A stretch of 64,000 bases of DNA, from assembly GCF_000283655.1 (NCBI RefSeq), contig NC_016587.1, positions 581,254 through 645,253 of the forward strand, given 5' to 3'. The notes under the pieces are model-generated. The model did not search any database and was not told the DNA's origin. It saw only the letters and a list, made by a program, of their open reading frames with translations. Below, piece by piece: positions 27,299 to 36,662 of the stretch. Source of the DNA: Azospirillum lipoferum 4B (GTDB lineage: Bacteria; Pseudomonadota; Alphaproteobacteria; Azospirillales; Azospirillaceae). How positions within the stretch are numbered: position 1 is the stretch's first letter; each line of letters opens with the position of its first letter. The position numbers and the translations under genes are program-made.

Positions 27299-28693
27299 TC
27301 AGGCTTCCATCGCCTTCACCACCTCTTCGGTGACCTTCTTGGCGTCGCCGAACAGCATCATCGTGTTCGGCCGGAAGAACAGCTCGTTCTCCACGCCGGC
27401 ATAGCCCGCCGCCATGCCGCGCTTGATGAAGAACACCGTCTTGGCCTTCTCCACATCCAGGATCGGCATGCCGTAGATCGGCGAGGTCGGATCGGTCTTG
27501 GCCGCCGGGTTGGTCACGTCGTTGGCGCCGATGACGAAGGCGACATCCGCCGTGCCGAAGTCGCGGTTGATGTCCTCCAGCTCGAACACCTCGTCATAGG
27601 GGACGTTGGCTTCGGCCAGCAGCACGTTCATGTGGCCGGGCATGCGGCCCGCCACCGGGTGGATGGCGTATTTCACATCCACGCCCTCGTGCTTCAGCAC
27701 GTCGGCCATCTCGCGCAGGGCATGCTGGGCCTGGGCCACCGCCATGCCGTAGCCGGGGACGATGATGACCGACTGGGCGTTCTTCATGATGTAGGCGGCG
27801 TCCTCGGCCGAGCCGGCCTTGACCGAGCCCTGCGGACCCTTGGCAGGACCGCCGGCAGCGGCACTCTCGCCGCCGAAGCCGCCGAGGATGACGTTGAAGA
27901 TCGAGCGGTTCATGCCCTTGCACATGATGTAGGACAGGATCGCGCCCGAAGAGCCCACCAGCGCGCCGGTGATGATCAGCAGGTTGTTCTGCAGGGTGAA
28001 GCCGATGCCGCAGGCCGCCCAGCCGGAGTAGCTGTTCAGCATCGAGATGACCACCGGCATGTCGGCGCCGCCGATCGGCAGGATCAGCAGGAAGCCGAGA
28101 GCCAGCGCCACCAGCACGATCAGCCACATCGCCGCCGACGAGTTCGACTGCACCAGCCAGATGATGAGGATGACGGTCAGCACGCCCAGCGCCGCGTTCA
28201 GCGGGTGCTGCATCGGGAAGACCAGCGGCTTGCCGGTGACGAGGCCCTGCAGCTTGGCGAAGGCGACCAGCGAGCCGGTGAAGGTGATGGCGCCGATGGC
28301 GGTGCCGAGCGCCATTTCGACCAGCGAGCCCTTGGCGATGGCGCCGGCCACGCCGATGCCGTAGGCCTCCGGCGAGTAGAAGGCGGCCAGCGCCACGAAG
28401 ACGGCGGCGAGGCCGACCAGCGAGTGGAAGGCGGCGACCAGCTGCGGCAGCGCCGTCATCTCGATCTTCTTGGCCACCACATAGCCGATGGCGCCGCCGA
28501 TGGCGATGCCCAGCACGATCATCCAATAGGACTGGACGATGGGGGAGGCCAGCGTGGTCAGGATGGCGATGGTCATGCCGACCATGCCGTAGATGTTGCC
28601 CTGGCGCGAGGTCTCCGGGCTGGAGAGCCCGCGCAGCGCCATGATGAAGCAGATGGAGGCGACGAGATAGAGAAGGGCCGACAAGGTTTCCAT
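27299..28693 (-). CDS. pntB: NAD(P) transhydrogenase subunit beta
   Basis: 464 aa. It is the membrane and NADP(H)-binding subunit of the proton-translocating transhydrogenase, which uses proton entry to reduce NADP+ with NADH. The N-terminal about 270 residues are a series of membrane helices; the C-terminal domain III has VIIVPGYGMAVAQAQH, HPVAGRMPGHMNVLLAEA and FVIGANDVTNPAAKTDPTSP, the NADP-binding signature. It is the last gene of pntAA-pntAB-pntB, with only 4 bp between the pntAB stop and its ATG. Confidence 0.97.
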   Translation of the reverse strand: METLSALLYLVASICFIMALRGLSSPETSRQGNIYGMVGMTIAILTTLASPIVQSYWMIVLGIAIGGAIGYVVAKKIEMTALPQLVAAFHSLVGLAAVFVALAAFYSPEAYGIGVAGAIAKGSLVEMALGTAIGAITFTGSLVAFAKLQGLVTGKPLVFPMQHPLNAALGVLTVILIIWLVQSNSSAAMWLIVLVALALGFLLILPIGGADMPVVISMLNSYSGWAACGIGFTLQNNLLIITGALVGSSGAILSYIMCKGMNRSIFNVILGGFGGESAAAGGPAKGPQGSVKAGSAEDAAYIMKNAQSVIIVPGYGMAVAQAQHALREMADVLKHEGVDVKYAIHPVAGRMPGHMNVLLAEANVPYDEVFELEDINRDFGTADVAFVIGANDVTNPAAKTDPTSPIYGMPILDVEKAKTVFFIKRGMAAGYAGVENELFFRPNTMMLFGDAKKVTEEVVKAMEA

Positions 28694-28697
28694 GGTC

Positions 28698-29117
28698 TTA
28701 CTTGCCCTTCTTCTTGAACATGGAGAGCATGCGCTGGGTCACGAGGAAGCCGCCGAAGATGTTGACGCTTGCCAGGATGACGGCGAGGAAGCCCAGGACC
28801 TTGGAGAAGCCAAAGCCTGCGGGGCCGGCGGCGATCAGCGCGCCGACGATGATGACCGAGGACACGGCGTTGGTGACGGCCATCAGCGGCGAGTGCAGAG
28901 CCGGGGTGACGCGCCAGACGACGTAGTAGCCGACGAAGCAGGCCAGCACGAGCACCGTCAGGCCGGTGACGAAGAAATCGCCGTGGCCGCCGGCGGCCTC
29001 CGCGGCGGGCTGGGCCGCGTGAGCGACCTGGGCGGCCAGCTGGTCGGCCTGCTGGCTCAGCGCCGCGAGATTCGCCTTGAGCTCGGCAATACGGGCGGAC
29101 AGTTGGGTCTGGTCCAT
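28698..29117 (-). CDS. pntAB: NAD(P) transhydrogenase subunit alpha, part 2 (membrane segment)
   Basis: 139 aa from the ATG at 29117, which follows GAGGAG by 10 bases; a longer frame upstream is Arg-rich and overlaps pntAA. The first about 45 residues are polar and Ala/Gln-rich. The rest is three to four membrane helices ([55 protein letters not shown]) ending FKKKGK. This is the domain II part of PntA, encoded separately in Rhodospirillum-type organisms. It is the middle gene of the operon. Confidence 0.94.
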   Translation of the reverse strand: MDQTQLSARIAELKANLAALSQQADQLAAQVAHAAQPAAEAAGGHGDFFVTGLTVLVLACFVGYYVVWRVTPALHSPLMAVTNAVSSVIIVGALIAAGPAGFGFSKVLGFLAVILASVNIFGGFLVTQRMLSMFKKKGK

Positions 29118-29143
29118 TGCGGTAAGTCTCCTCAGGCGCCCGG

Positions 29144-30292
29144 TCAGCCGGCGAAGGCGGGGTGGACGACGGCGCCATCGCGGGTCAGCGCGATGGCCTT
29201 GACGATCTCGTCGTCCCAATTGACGGCGACACCCGTCTCCTTGCCGTGCAGCGAGGTCAGCAGCGCCAGCAGGTTCTTGGCGTAGAGCAGCGATGCGGAC
29301 TCGGCGATGCGGCTGGCGTAGTTGGCATGGCCGACGATCTTCACGCCGTTGGCCGTGGTCACCACCTCGCCCAGCTTGGCGCCTTCGACGTTGCCGCCCT
29401 GCTCCACCGCCAGATCGATGATGACCGAACCCGGCTTCATCGACGCCACATGCTCCGCCGTCACCAGGATCGGCGCCTTGCGGCCGGGGATCAGCGCGGT
29501 GGTGATGACGATGTCCTGCTTCTTGATGTGCTCGGCGACCAAGGCGGCCTGCTGGCGCTTGTAGTCGTCCGACATCTCCTTGGCATAGCCGCCGGCGGTC
29601 TCCGCCTGTTTGAACTCTTCATTCTCGACGGCGACGAAGCTGCCGCCCAGGGACTGCACCTGCTCCTTCACCGCCGGGCGCACGTCGGTGGCCGAGACGA
29701 TGGCGCCGAGGCGCTTGGCGGTGGCGATGGCCTGGAGGCCGGCGACGCCGACGCCCATGATGAAGGCACGCGCCGGCGGAACGGTGCCGGCGGCGGTCAT
29801 CATCATCGGGAAGGCGCGGCCGTATTCCGAGGCGGCATCGACGACGGCCTTGTAGCCGGCGAGGTTGGCCTGGGAGGACAGCACGTCCATGACCTGGGCA
29901 CGGGTGATGCGCGGCATGAACTCCATGGCGAAGGCGTTCACGCCGGCATCGGCATAGGCCTTCACATGGTCGCGGCTGTTGTAAGGGTTGAGGATGGCGA
30001 ACAGCAGCGTGCCCCGGCGCATCAGCGCCAGCTCGTCCTCGCCACCTTCGGCGGCGATGAGCGGCCGCTGCACCTTCAGCACGATGTCGGCGTCGGCCAG
30101 CGCGGACGCGGCATCGGCGGCGATGGCGGCCCCCGCCGCCTCAAAGGCCGCGTCGGTGATGCTGGAACCGAGACCGGCCCCGCTCTCCACCACCACGTCC
30201 AGTCCCAAACCCTTCAGTTTCTTCACCGTTTCCGGTGAGGCGGCCACGCGAAGTTCGCCCGCACGTCGCTCCTTTGGAATGGCGACTTTCAT
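29144..30292 (-). CDS. pntAA: NAD(P) transhydrogenase subunit alpha, part 1 (NAD-binding)
   Basis: 382 aa from the ATG at 30292, preceded by GGGGAG at 9 bases; an upstream in-frame start adds 16 atypical residues. It is the soluble domain I that binds NAD(H), related to alanine dehydrogenase. [26 protein letters not shown] opens the protein; [25 protein letters not shown] and the Rossmann-like [20 protein letters not shown] follow. It is first in the operon, with 26 bp to pntAB. The split of PntA into two genes is normal for this lineage. Confidence 0.96.
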   Translation of the reverse strand: MKVAIPKERRAGELRVAASPETVKKLKGLGLDVVVESGAGLGSSITDAAFEAAGAAIAADAASALADADIVLKVQRPLIAAEGGEDELALMRRGTLLFAILNPYNSRDHVKAYADAGVNAFAMEFMPRITRAQVMDVLSSQANLAGYKAVVDAASEYGRAFPMMMTAAGTVPPARAFIMGVGVAGLQAIATAKRLGAIVSATDVRPAVKEQVQSLGGSFVAVENEEFKQAETAGGYAKEMSDDYKRQQAALVAEHIKKQDIVITTALIPGRKAPILVTAEHVASMKPGSVIIDLAVEQGGNVEGAKLGEVVTTANGVKIVGHANYASRIAESASLLYAKNLLALLTSLHGKETGVAVNWDDEIVKAIALTRDGAVVHPAFAG

Positions 30293-30678
30293 TAGATAAG
30301 ACTCCCCTGCCTCAGATACGCCGATCCCGGCATCCCCCATGGGTCATCGGCCCAGACGACGCGCATTCATGACGCATCTCCGTGGTTTTGTGAAGCCGAC
30401 CCCCTTGATGGTAATACCAGCCTATACAGTGCATCGCAACAAAGGGAATGGCTACGTGAGTCCATCGTACGATTGTTTCAGATATTAGGACAAATCAGCC
30501 ACGGGCTGTTCAAATCCGCGCGGTGACCCAGGATGTACGAAGGAACAACCGCGACGCGATGACGCAGGCGCAGCCCGGTACCGTCCGGCCGGGGCGCATC
30601 GTCGGCTTGCCAATCCCCCCGCCCGCCGATATTGTCCCGCCCCTGTTCCAGAACACCCCCATCGTTTGAGGTTTTGCC
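30293..30678. other. 386-bp intergenic region between divergent pntAA and gapR
   Basis: No convincing gene is present. The stretch at about 30400-30500 is lower in GC than its surroundings and probably holds the leftward pnt promoter; the 30600-30678 end leads into gapR with GAGG nine bases before its ATG. I could not assign specific -35/-10 boxes or operators. An ORF read leftward across 30510-30779 is the antisense shadow of gapR. Confidence 0.5.
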
Positions 30679-30927
30679 ATGTCCGACGTCGGCGGCATCG
30701 CGGCTGATCGCCTGAAGTCCTTCGTCGAGCGCATCGAGCGTCTCGAAGAGGAAAAGCGCGGCCTGCAGGAAGACATCAAGGAAGTCTACGCCGAGGCGAA
30801 GGGCACCGGTTTCGACACCAAGATCATCCGTCAGATCATCCGCCTGCGGAAGATGGACAAGGCCGACCGCCAGGAGCAGGAAGCCATCCTGGAGCTCTAC
30901 AAGGAAGCGCTGGGGATGGTGGAGTAA
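30679..30927 (+). CDS. gapR: GapR-family DNA-binding protein (DUF2312)
   Basis: 82 aa. Almost the whole protein is the DUF2312/GapR fold (PF10073): two long helices (DRLKSFVERIERLEEEKRGLQEDIKEVYAEAKGTGFD) forming a coiled-coil dimer, then KIIRQIIRLRKMDKADRQEQEAILELYKEAL. In Caulobacter, GapR is an essential nucleoid-associated protein that binds AT-rich, overtwisted DNA ahead of replication and transcription and assists topoisomerases. A GAGG ribosome binding site precedes the ATG. It appears monocistronic; the next gene is convergent. Confidence 0.93.
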   Translation: MSDVGGIAADRLKSFVERIERLEEEKRGLQEDIKEVYAEAKGTGFDTKIIRQIIRLRKMDKADRQEQEAILELYKEALGMVE

Positions 30928-30951
30928 AGACCCCGGAGAGCTGACGGCCGG

Positions 30952-32499
30952 TCAGTTGCAGCCGGCCATCATCAGCCCCAGCGTCTTCTCGTCCGCCTCG
31001 TCCGGCAGAACCTCGCCGACGATGTGGCCGTCGAACATCACGACGATGCGGTCGGACAGGGCGCGGATCTCGTCCAGTTCCACCGAGACCAGCAGGATGG
31101 CCTTGCCCTGGTCGCGCAGGGCCACGAGCCGGCGGTGGATGAACTCGATGGCGCCGATATCGACGCCGCGGGTCGGTTGCCCGACCAGGAGAAGGTCGGG
31201 ATTGCGTTCGATCTCGCGCGCCAGCACGATCTTCTGCTGGTTGCCGCCGGAGAAATTGGCCGCCGCCAGCGTGCCGTCGCGCGGTCTGGTGTCGTAATCC
31301 TCCATCTGGCGGGCGCAGTTGGCGGCGATGGCGTCGCGGTCGAGCAGAACCCGCCCGTTCCAGGCCGGATCGTCCTGGAATCCCAGGATCGAGCATTCCT
31401 CCGCCGAGAACCCGGTGACGAGGCCGACCTTCTGCCGGTCCTCCGGCACATGGCCGACACCGAGTCCGCGCAGCGCGCGGGCGTTGAAGCGGTTGGCATG
31501 GCCGGCCAACTCCTCCCCCCGCATCCGGACGGAGCCGCCGGCGATGGGCCGCATGCCGGCCAGCGCCTCCAGCAATTCGGACTGACCGTTGCCGGACACC
31601 CCGGCGATGCCGACGATCTCGCCGGCCCGCACCGACAGGCCGACGCCCTTCACCCGCTCCACGCCCGACGGATCGCGCACCCGCAACCCCTCGACCCGCA
31701 GCACCTCCGCCCCCGGCTTGGCCGGCGTCTTGTCGACTCGCAGCAGGACCTTGCGGCCGACCATCAACTCGGCCAGCTGTTCCCGGCTGGTGTCGCGGGT
31801 GGCGACGTTGGCGACCACCTGCCCGCGCCGCATCACCGTGACGTTGTCGGTCAGCTCCATGATCTCGCGGAGCTTATGGGTGATGATGATGACCGTCTTG
31901 CCCTGCTGGCGCAGCGCCCGCAGGATGCGGAACAGGTGATCGGCCTCCTGCGGGGTCAGCACGCCGGTCGGCTCGTCAAGGATCAGGATGTCGGCGCCGC
32001 GATAGAGCGCCTTCAGGATCTCCACCCGCTGCTGGGCACCGACCGGCAGGTCGCCGACCGGGCTGTCGAGATCGACCTCCAGCCCATAGTCGCGGGCCAG
32101 CCGCGTCAGTTCCCCCCGCGCGCGGGCAAGGCCGCCCGCCAGCGTCACCCCGCCTTCCGCCCCCAGCAGTACATTCTCCAGCACGCTGAAGGGATCGACC
32201 AGCATGAAGTGCTGGTGGACCATGCCGATGCCGGCGGCCAGCGCGTCGCGCGGCGTCCGGATGGCGGCAGGATTGCCGTTCACCCGGATTTCCCCACCGT
32301 CGGCGCGCAGATAGCCGTAGACGATGCTCATGATCGTCGACTTTCCGGCACCATTCTCGCCGATCACCCCATGGATCGTTCCGGCCGGCACGGACAGCGA
32401 CACGTCGCGGTTGGCATGGTTGGTGCCGAACCACTTGTTGATCGCCACCGTTTCCAGAGCGATGCCGGAACGGGCAGGCCGCGGGCTTTCCTGCATCAT
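30952..32499 (-). CDS. BMP-type sugar/nucleoside ABC transporter, double ATPase subunit
   Basis: 515 aa with two fused ABC domains, as in YufO/NupA and RbsA-like proteins. Domain 1 (about 15-250) has Walker A GENGAGKST, signature-equivalent LPVGAQQRVEILKAL and Walker B ILILDEPTGVL. Domain 2 (about 265-510) has the degenerate GVSGNGQSE loop normal for this group, FSGGNQQKIVLAREI and LLVGQPTRGVDIGAIEFIH. It starts 14 bp after the binding-protein gene, with MM and no clear Shine-Dalgarno. Purine nucleosides are the usual substrates of this subfamily, but that is inference. No permease genes follow. Confidence 0.92.
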   Translation of the reverse strand: MMQESPRPARSGIALETVAINKWFGTNHANRDVSLSVPAGTIHGVIGENGAGKSTIMSIVYGYLRADGGEIRVNGNPAAIRTPRDALAAGIGMVHQHFMLVDPFSVLENVLLGAEGGVTLAGGLARARGELTRLARDYGLEVDLDSPVGDLPVGAQQRVEILKALYRGADILILDEPTGVLTPQEADHLFRILRALRQQGKTVIIITHKLREIMELTDNVTVMRRGQVVANVATRDTSREQLAELMVGRKVLLRVDKTPAKPGAEVLRVEGLRVRDPSGVERVKGVGLSVRAGEIVGIAGVSGNGQSELLEALAGMRPIAGGSVRMRGEELAGHANRFNARALRGLGVGHVPEDRQKVGLVTGFSAEECSILGFQDDPAWNGRVLLDRDAIAANCARQMEDYDTRPRDGTLAAANFSGGNQQKIVLAREIERNPDLLLVGQPTRGVDIGAIEFIHRRLVALRDQGKAILLVSVELDEIRALSDRIVVMFDGHIVGEVLPDEADEKTLGLMMAGCN

Positions 32500-32513
32500 C
32501 GGAGGCGCCGATC

Positions 32514-33500
32514 TCAGGGCTTGTACGGCTTGACCGCCAGCGAGCCGGCGATGATCTGCTTCTCGGCCTCCTCCAGCCTGGCCTCCATCTCCGGCGTGAT
32601 CAGCTTGCGGTTATGCTCGTCCAGCGCATAGCCGACGCCGTCCTCCTTCAGGCCGACGACACGGTGGCCGGCCTTCCAGCTGCCCTCCTTCGCCGCCTTC
32701 ATGCAGTCATGGACGACCACATCGACCCGCTTGACCATGGAGGTCAGCACCTTGCCGGGATGGACGTGGTTCTGGTTGCTGTCGACGCCGATGGCGAGCT
32801 TGCCGGCATCGGACGCCGCCTGCATCACGCCCAGCCCGGTGGCGCCCGCCGCGGCGAAGACCACGTCGGCGCCGCGGCCGAACTGGCTCTTGGCAAGCTC
32901 CGCCCCGCGGCCGGGATCGTTCCAGGCGGCGGGCGTGGTGCCGGTCATGTTGACGAACACCTCGGCGCCCGGCGTCACATGCTTCACGCCCTGCTCGTAG
33001 CCGGTCAGGAAATTGCGGATCAGCGGGATGTCCATGCCGCCGATGAAGCCGACCTTGCCGGTCTTCGACGCCAGCGCCGCCGCCATGCCGACCAGGAAGG
33101 AGCCCTCCTCCTCCTTGAAGGTCACGGACTGGACGTTGGGGGCCTCCAGCTTGTCGTCGATCAGGCAGAATTTGGTGTTGGGCGATTCCTTCGCCACCTT
33201 CTCCACCGCCGCGGTCTGCGAGAAGCCGACGGCGACGATCACCGAGGCGCCGCGGCGCACCAGCGTGCGCAGGGCCTGCTCGCGCTGCCCCTCATTCGTG
33301 ACCTCGAACTCGCGATAGGCGGTGCCGGTCTCCTTCTTGAAGCGTTCGGCGCCGTTGTAGGCGGCTTCGTTGAAGGACTTGTCGAACTTGCCGCCCTGGT
33401 CGAACACCACGGCCGGCGAGAAGTCCTGCGCCCGCGCCTGGGGCCCGACAGCAACGGCCGCCGTCATCGCCAGCATGGCGGCAAGGATACGCGTCTTCAT
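32514..33500 (-). CDS. BMP-family (Med/PnrA-like) substrate-binding protein
   Basis: 328 aa from the ATG at 33500. Signal peptide MKTRILAAMLAMTAAVAVGP with cleavage near ARAQ-DF. The mature chain has PAVVFDQGGKFDKSFNEAAYNGAERF (BMP/PnrA opening, with the conserved GxxDKSFN), VGFSQTAAVEKVA, VGFIGGMDIPLIRNFLTGY and GADVVFAAAGATGLG. These place it in the Bmp family (PF02608) of basic membrane or nucleoside-binding proteins, here periplasmic. It heads a two-gene operon with the double ATPase. The in-frame start at 33536 adds residues lacking signal-peptide character. Confidence 0.92.
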   Translation of the reverse strand: MKTRILAAMLAMTAAVAVGPQARAQDFSPAVVFDQGGKFDKSFNEAAYNGAERFKKETGTAYREFEVTNEGQREQALRTLVRRGASVIVAVGFSQTAAVEKVAKESPNTKFCLIDDKLEAPNVQSVTFKEEEGSFLVGMAAALASKTGKVGFIGGMDIPLIRNFLTGYEQGVKHVTPGAEVFVNMTGTTPAAWNDPGRGAELAKSQFGRGADVVFAAAGATGLGVMQAASDAGKLAIGVDSNQNHVHPGKVLTSMVKRVDVVVHDCMKAAKEGSWKAGHRVVGLKEDGVGYALDEHNRKLITPEMEARLEEAEKQIIAGSLAVKPYKP

Positions 33501-33747
33501 GTCCCACCCACTCCGGATAGCCGAAACTTGACCCAAAGGATAACCGCGCCATCATTCCGCACAACAGGGAAAGCGGGCGAGATGGCGCAGCAAATCGCGG
33601 CGCCCCCGGTTGACGACGGGAACGGGGGCGTTTATCACCCCCGCCGATGGTCGTTGCATCGAACCGGTTGCGGTTTGCAGCGGCAAGCCGGCAAGGCCAC
33701 AGGTGTTGGCGACAGGATCTGGCAATAGGTTCGGGGGGCGACGCTCG

Positions 33748-34395
33748 GTGGACGAAGTCTGGGTGCTTTTGCAGGGGATCGCTCTCGGATTCGCCATCGC
33801 CGCACCCGTCGGGCCGATCGGTCTGCTGTGCATCCGCCGCACCCTGCAGCACGGCCCCCTGATGGGCTTCTTCACCGGATTCGGCGCCGCGGTCGCCGAC
33901 ACCATCTATGGCGCCATCGCCGCCTTCGGCGTGTCGGCGGCGCTCAGCTTCCTGCGCGGGCACGAGACGGCCTTCCAGCTGATCGGCGGCATCTTCCTGC
34001 TGGTGGTGGCGGTCCGCACCTTCCGCCAGCAGCCCGACGCGGAAGAGCGGGAGGCGGCGGCCGCTCCCGACACCAAATCCTGGTTCACCGGCTTCATGAC
34101 CGGGCTGTCGCTGACCCTGACCAACCCGGCGACCATCATGGCCTTCATCGCCATCTTCGCCGGTTTCGGGCTGGGCGGCACGCTGAACCGGCTGGAGGCC
34201 TCGACCCTGGTGCTGGGCGTCTTCATCGGATCGTCGCTGTGGTGGATGACGCTGTCGATGGGCGTCGCCGCCGTGCGCCACCGCATTTCCGACCGCGGGC
34301 TGACCATGCTGAACCACTGCACCGGCGTGGCGCTGGGCGCCTTCGGCCTGTGGGCGCTGGGCATGGCCGCCACCGGCCTCGCCGGCATGGCCTGA
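33748..34395 (+). CDS. LysE-family translocator
   Basis: 215 aa from the GTG at 33748, preceded by a G-run (GGGGGG) about 9 bases upstream. The frame extends to 33610, but those codons are not family-like. LysE/RhtB exporters have about six membrane helices; here VLLQGIALGFAIAAPVGPIGLLCIRRTL carries the conserved APVGPIG, followed by GFGAAVADTIYGAIAAFG and TNPATIMAFIAIFAGFG (the conserved NP in helix 4-5). It is divergent from the BMP binding-protein gene. The amino acid or metabolite exported is unknown. Confidence 0.9.
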   Translation: MDEVWVLLQGIALGFAIAAPVGPIGLLCIRRTLQHGPLMGFFTGFGAAVADTIYGAIAAFGVSAALSFLRGHETAFQLIGGIFLLVVAVRTFRQQPDAEEREAAAAPDTKSWFTGFMTGLSLTLTNPATIMAFIAIFAGFGLGGTLNRLEASTLVLGVFIGSSLWWMTLSMGVAAVRHRISDRGLTMLNHCTGVALGAFGLWALGMAATGLAGMA

Positions 34396-34400
34396 AGCGG

Positions 34401-35063
34401 TCAACAGCCGGCCGGCGGCGTGACGGTTGGGCTCTGGTCGCTGCCGCCCCCCTTGCGCAGCAGATGCAGGTGCCCGGCCAGCCGCCAGAGATAGAGCCCG
34501 ACCAGCACCACCAGCAGCCCGACGGTGACATAGCCGACCAGCCGGTGCGCGAAGGGCCAGGTGGACAGTATGTAGCCGGTCCAGGCCAGCAGCGCCGTCC
34601 ACAGGATCGAGCCGATGCCCGAGGCCAGCGAATAGTTCAGGATCGACATCCTGCACGCCCCGGCCGGAATCGAGATCAAGGTCCGCACCCCCGGCACCGG
34701 CTGCGAGAACAGCACGGCGATGCCGCCATGCCTGGCGAACCAGTCCGTGCTCCGCCGCACCTTCTTCGGGTCGATGGTCAGCCAGGGACCGTATTTCTTC
34801 AGGAAGGCCTCCAGCCGGTCGCGGCCCATCAGCCGGCTGGGCAGGAACCACACCAGCTGCCCGGCCAGCGAGCCGAGCCCGCTGGCGATGGCGATCCCGA
34901 CCAGCGTGAACTCGCCGGTCGCCGCCCCGATCCCGGCCAGCGGGATCACCGACTCGGCCGGCAGCGGCGGAAAGATCCGCGCGAGCGCCACCAGCAGGAA
35001 GATCCCGATATAGTGGAGGTGGTGCATGGTGTGCACCAGCCAGTCCGTCAATCCGCCATCCAT
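34401..35063 (-). CDS. DedA-family membrane protein
   Basis: 220 aa from the ATG at 35063, chosen because GGAGGA lies 9 bases upstream; in-frame starts at 35093 and 35102 are less supported. The SNARE-associated/DedA domain (PF09335) spans about residues 15-165: ARIFPPLPAESVIPLAG (re-entrant loop with the conserved E), FLPSRLMGRDRLEAFLKKYG and WFARHGGIAVLFSQPVPGVRTLISIPAGACRM (the [F/Y]xRxxPGxR-like region). DedA proteins are inner-membrane, linked to phospholipid flipping and membrane-potential homeostasis. It converges with the LysE gene, 5 bp apart. Confidence 0.9.
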   Translation of the reverse strand: MDGGLTDWLVHTMHHLHYIGIFLLVALARIFPPLPAESVIPLAGIGAATGEFTLVGIAIASGLGSLAGQLVWFLPSRLMGRDRLEAFLKKYGPWLTIDPKKVRRSTDWFARHGGIAVLFSQPVPGVRTLISIPAGACRMSILNYSLASGIGSILWTALLAWTGYILSTWPFAHRLVGYVTVGLLVVLVGLYLWRLAGHLHLLRKGGGSDQSPTVTPPAGC

Positions 35064-35142
35064 TCCGTTCCGTCCTCCCCCAGCGGTCGACATGACCCGC
35101 ATCGGGAAAACGGCCGGCTGCGGCAGACGGTTCCCGCCCCCC

Positions 35143-35772
35143 TCACGCCGCCTTCGCCATCCCGCCGCCGGAACCGCTGTTTTCCTGGTGGCAGCGCCGC
35201 AGCCGGAAGGCGGTCACCAGCGCCAGCATGCCGAACGCGATCAGATAGGCCGCCACCCCCCAGGCGAGCGCCAGCAGGCCCAGCGCCGGCAGCACCCACA
35301 TGCTGAAGCCGAACAGAATCGACAGCACGCCGGCCACGCCCCAGGCCCATTTGCCGTGGCTGCGGTCCATGCGCCAGGCGCCCATCACCTCGGCGAAGCC
35401 GGTGATGACCGACCAGGCGGCGATCAGAAAGACCAGGGCGAACAGGCTGGCGGCCGGCCACAGCGCGGCGACGACGCCGGCGATCAGGCTGACGACGCCC
35501 TCCAGGATGAAGGGCAGCGAGCGCTCATGGTGGCGGGAGGCACGGATGCCGGCCAGGATGGCGAAGACGCCGTCCAACAGCAGATAGGCGGCGAAGGTCA
35601 GCGCCAGGGTCGCCACCGTCACGCCCGGCATCGTCAACGCCAGGATCCCCAGCAGGATGGCCGCCGCCCCGCGCAGCGCCAGCGCCCACCAGTTGCGCGC
35701 CAGCAGCATGTTCATGCTGTGCAGGCGGCTTGCGGGCTCACGCGTCGCCCGCTGTGCCGGATCATAGGACAT
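35143..35772 (-). CDS. HdeD-like membrane protein (DUF308)
   Basis: 209 aa from the ATG at 35772, 7 bases after GGGAGG; a longer frame adds 12 residues without support. A short polar head is followed by six membrane helices arranged as repeated DUF308 pairs, for example NWWALALRGAAAILLGILAL, ATLALTFAAYLLLDGVFAILAG, FILEGVVSLIAGVVAALWP and LVFLIAAWSVITGFAEV. HdeD in enterics is a membrane protein of acid stress; the function in alphaproteobacteria is not established. It lies upstream of dedA on the same strand, so they may be co-transcribed. Confidence 0.87.
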   Translation of the reverse strand: MSYDPAQRATREPASRLHSMNMLLARNWWALALRGAAAILLGILALTMPGVTVATLALTFAAYLLLDGVFAILAGIRASRHHERSLPFILEGVVSLIAGVVAALWPAASLFALVFLIAAWSVITGFAEVMGAWRMDRSHGKWAWGVAGVLSILFGFSMWVLPALGLLALAWGVAAYLIAFGMLALVTAFRLRRCHQENSGSGGGMAKAA

Positions 35773-35859
35773 GAAACGCCTCCCGCTGCCCGTCTTGCGA
35801 AATGACAACAGGAGGCGAAGGGTTTTGTTTCCGGCCCGGTATCGAAGATGTCCGGCCGC

Positions 35860-36546
35860 TCAGTTGCCGCGGCCGAAATCCGATCCGCGCGCCGGCTCCT
35901 TGAAATAGAACATGTCGCGGTCGAAGGTGACGTCGGTGCGCGGATTCAGCAGGGCGACCTCGGTGGTCATGCCCTGGGCATCCAGCACCCGCCACTTGCG
36001 CAGCTGGAAGGGACGGTCCTCGAACACCAGCGTCAGGGTGCCCTTGCCGGGATCCTTGGTCTCCAGCAGGCTGACCTCGATCACACCGGGGGCCTGGAAC
36101 ACCTCGGTGACGGTCACGTCGCCCGACAGGCGGATATCCTTGCGCAGGATGAAGTCGGCCAACGTCGATCCGATGGGAGCGCTCGACTGCTGGCGCATCT
36201 CGCCGTCCCAATAGAAGACGAAGCTGCCGTCGGCGACGATGAAGTCCTTCAGCGGCCGGTCATACTCCAGCCGCATCCGGCCGGGCCGCCACAGATAGAA
36301 GGTGCCGGTCGCCTGCCGCCCGTTCGGCGCCACCTGCAGGAACTTCGACTGCAGGGTGGCGATGCCGTTCAGATACTCCTCCACCTTGGCGACGACGGCC
36401 TGATCCTGCGCCGACAGCGAGACGGGCGTGGCCGGGGCGGCGACGGCGGACGGGGCGAGCACGACCGGCAGCGGAGCCAGGAGGGCGGCGCACAGCAGGG
36501 CGGCGGGAAACAGAGAGCGGGAGAGGCGGCGAAGCACGGTCTTCAT
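35860..36546 (-). CDS. lolA: Outer-membrane lipoprotein carrier protein LolA
   Basis: 228 aa. The Sec signal peptide spans about residues 1-37 (RSLFPAALLCAALLAPLPVV, cleavage near AVA-AP). The mature protein has the LolA fold (PF03548): LQSKFLQVAPNGRQATGTFYLWRPGRMRLEYDRP, VADGSFVFYWDGEMRQ and TLTLVFEDRPFQLRKWRVLDAQGMTTEVAL. LolA carries lipoproteins from the LolCDE complex across the periplasm to LolB. The only cysteine is inside the signal peptide, not at a lipobox, consistent with a soluble carrier. Confidence 0.92.
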   Translation of the reverse strand: MKTVLRRLSRSLFPAALLCAALLAPLPVVLAPSAVAAPATPVSLSAQDQAVVAKVEEYLNGIATLQSKFLQVAPNGRQATGTFYLWRPGRMRLEYDRPLKDFIVADGSFVFYWDGEMRQQSSAPIGSTLADFILRKDIRLSGDVTVTEVFQAPGVIEVSLLETKDPGKGTLTLVFEDRPFQLRKWRVLDAQGMTTEVALLNPRTDVTFDRDMFYFKEPARGSDFGRGN

Positions 36547-36662
36547 CCTTGGTCGTTCGGATCCCGAATCCCTAATCGGGCAGTGAGGCGGACATAAGGC
36601 GTCCGCCCGCCGCTGCCAAGGATTACCGGTGCCGGCAAAGTGGCTGCTTCAAAGTGGCTGCT

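Noticed and set aside
33601-33630. Hairpin CGCCCCC...GGGGGCG followed by TTTATC as a terminator
   Set aside because: No rightward gene ends before it; it lies in the divergent region between the BMP binding protein and the LysE gene. Its role, if any, is unclear.
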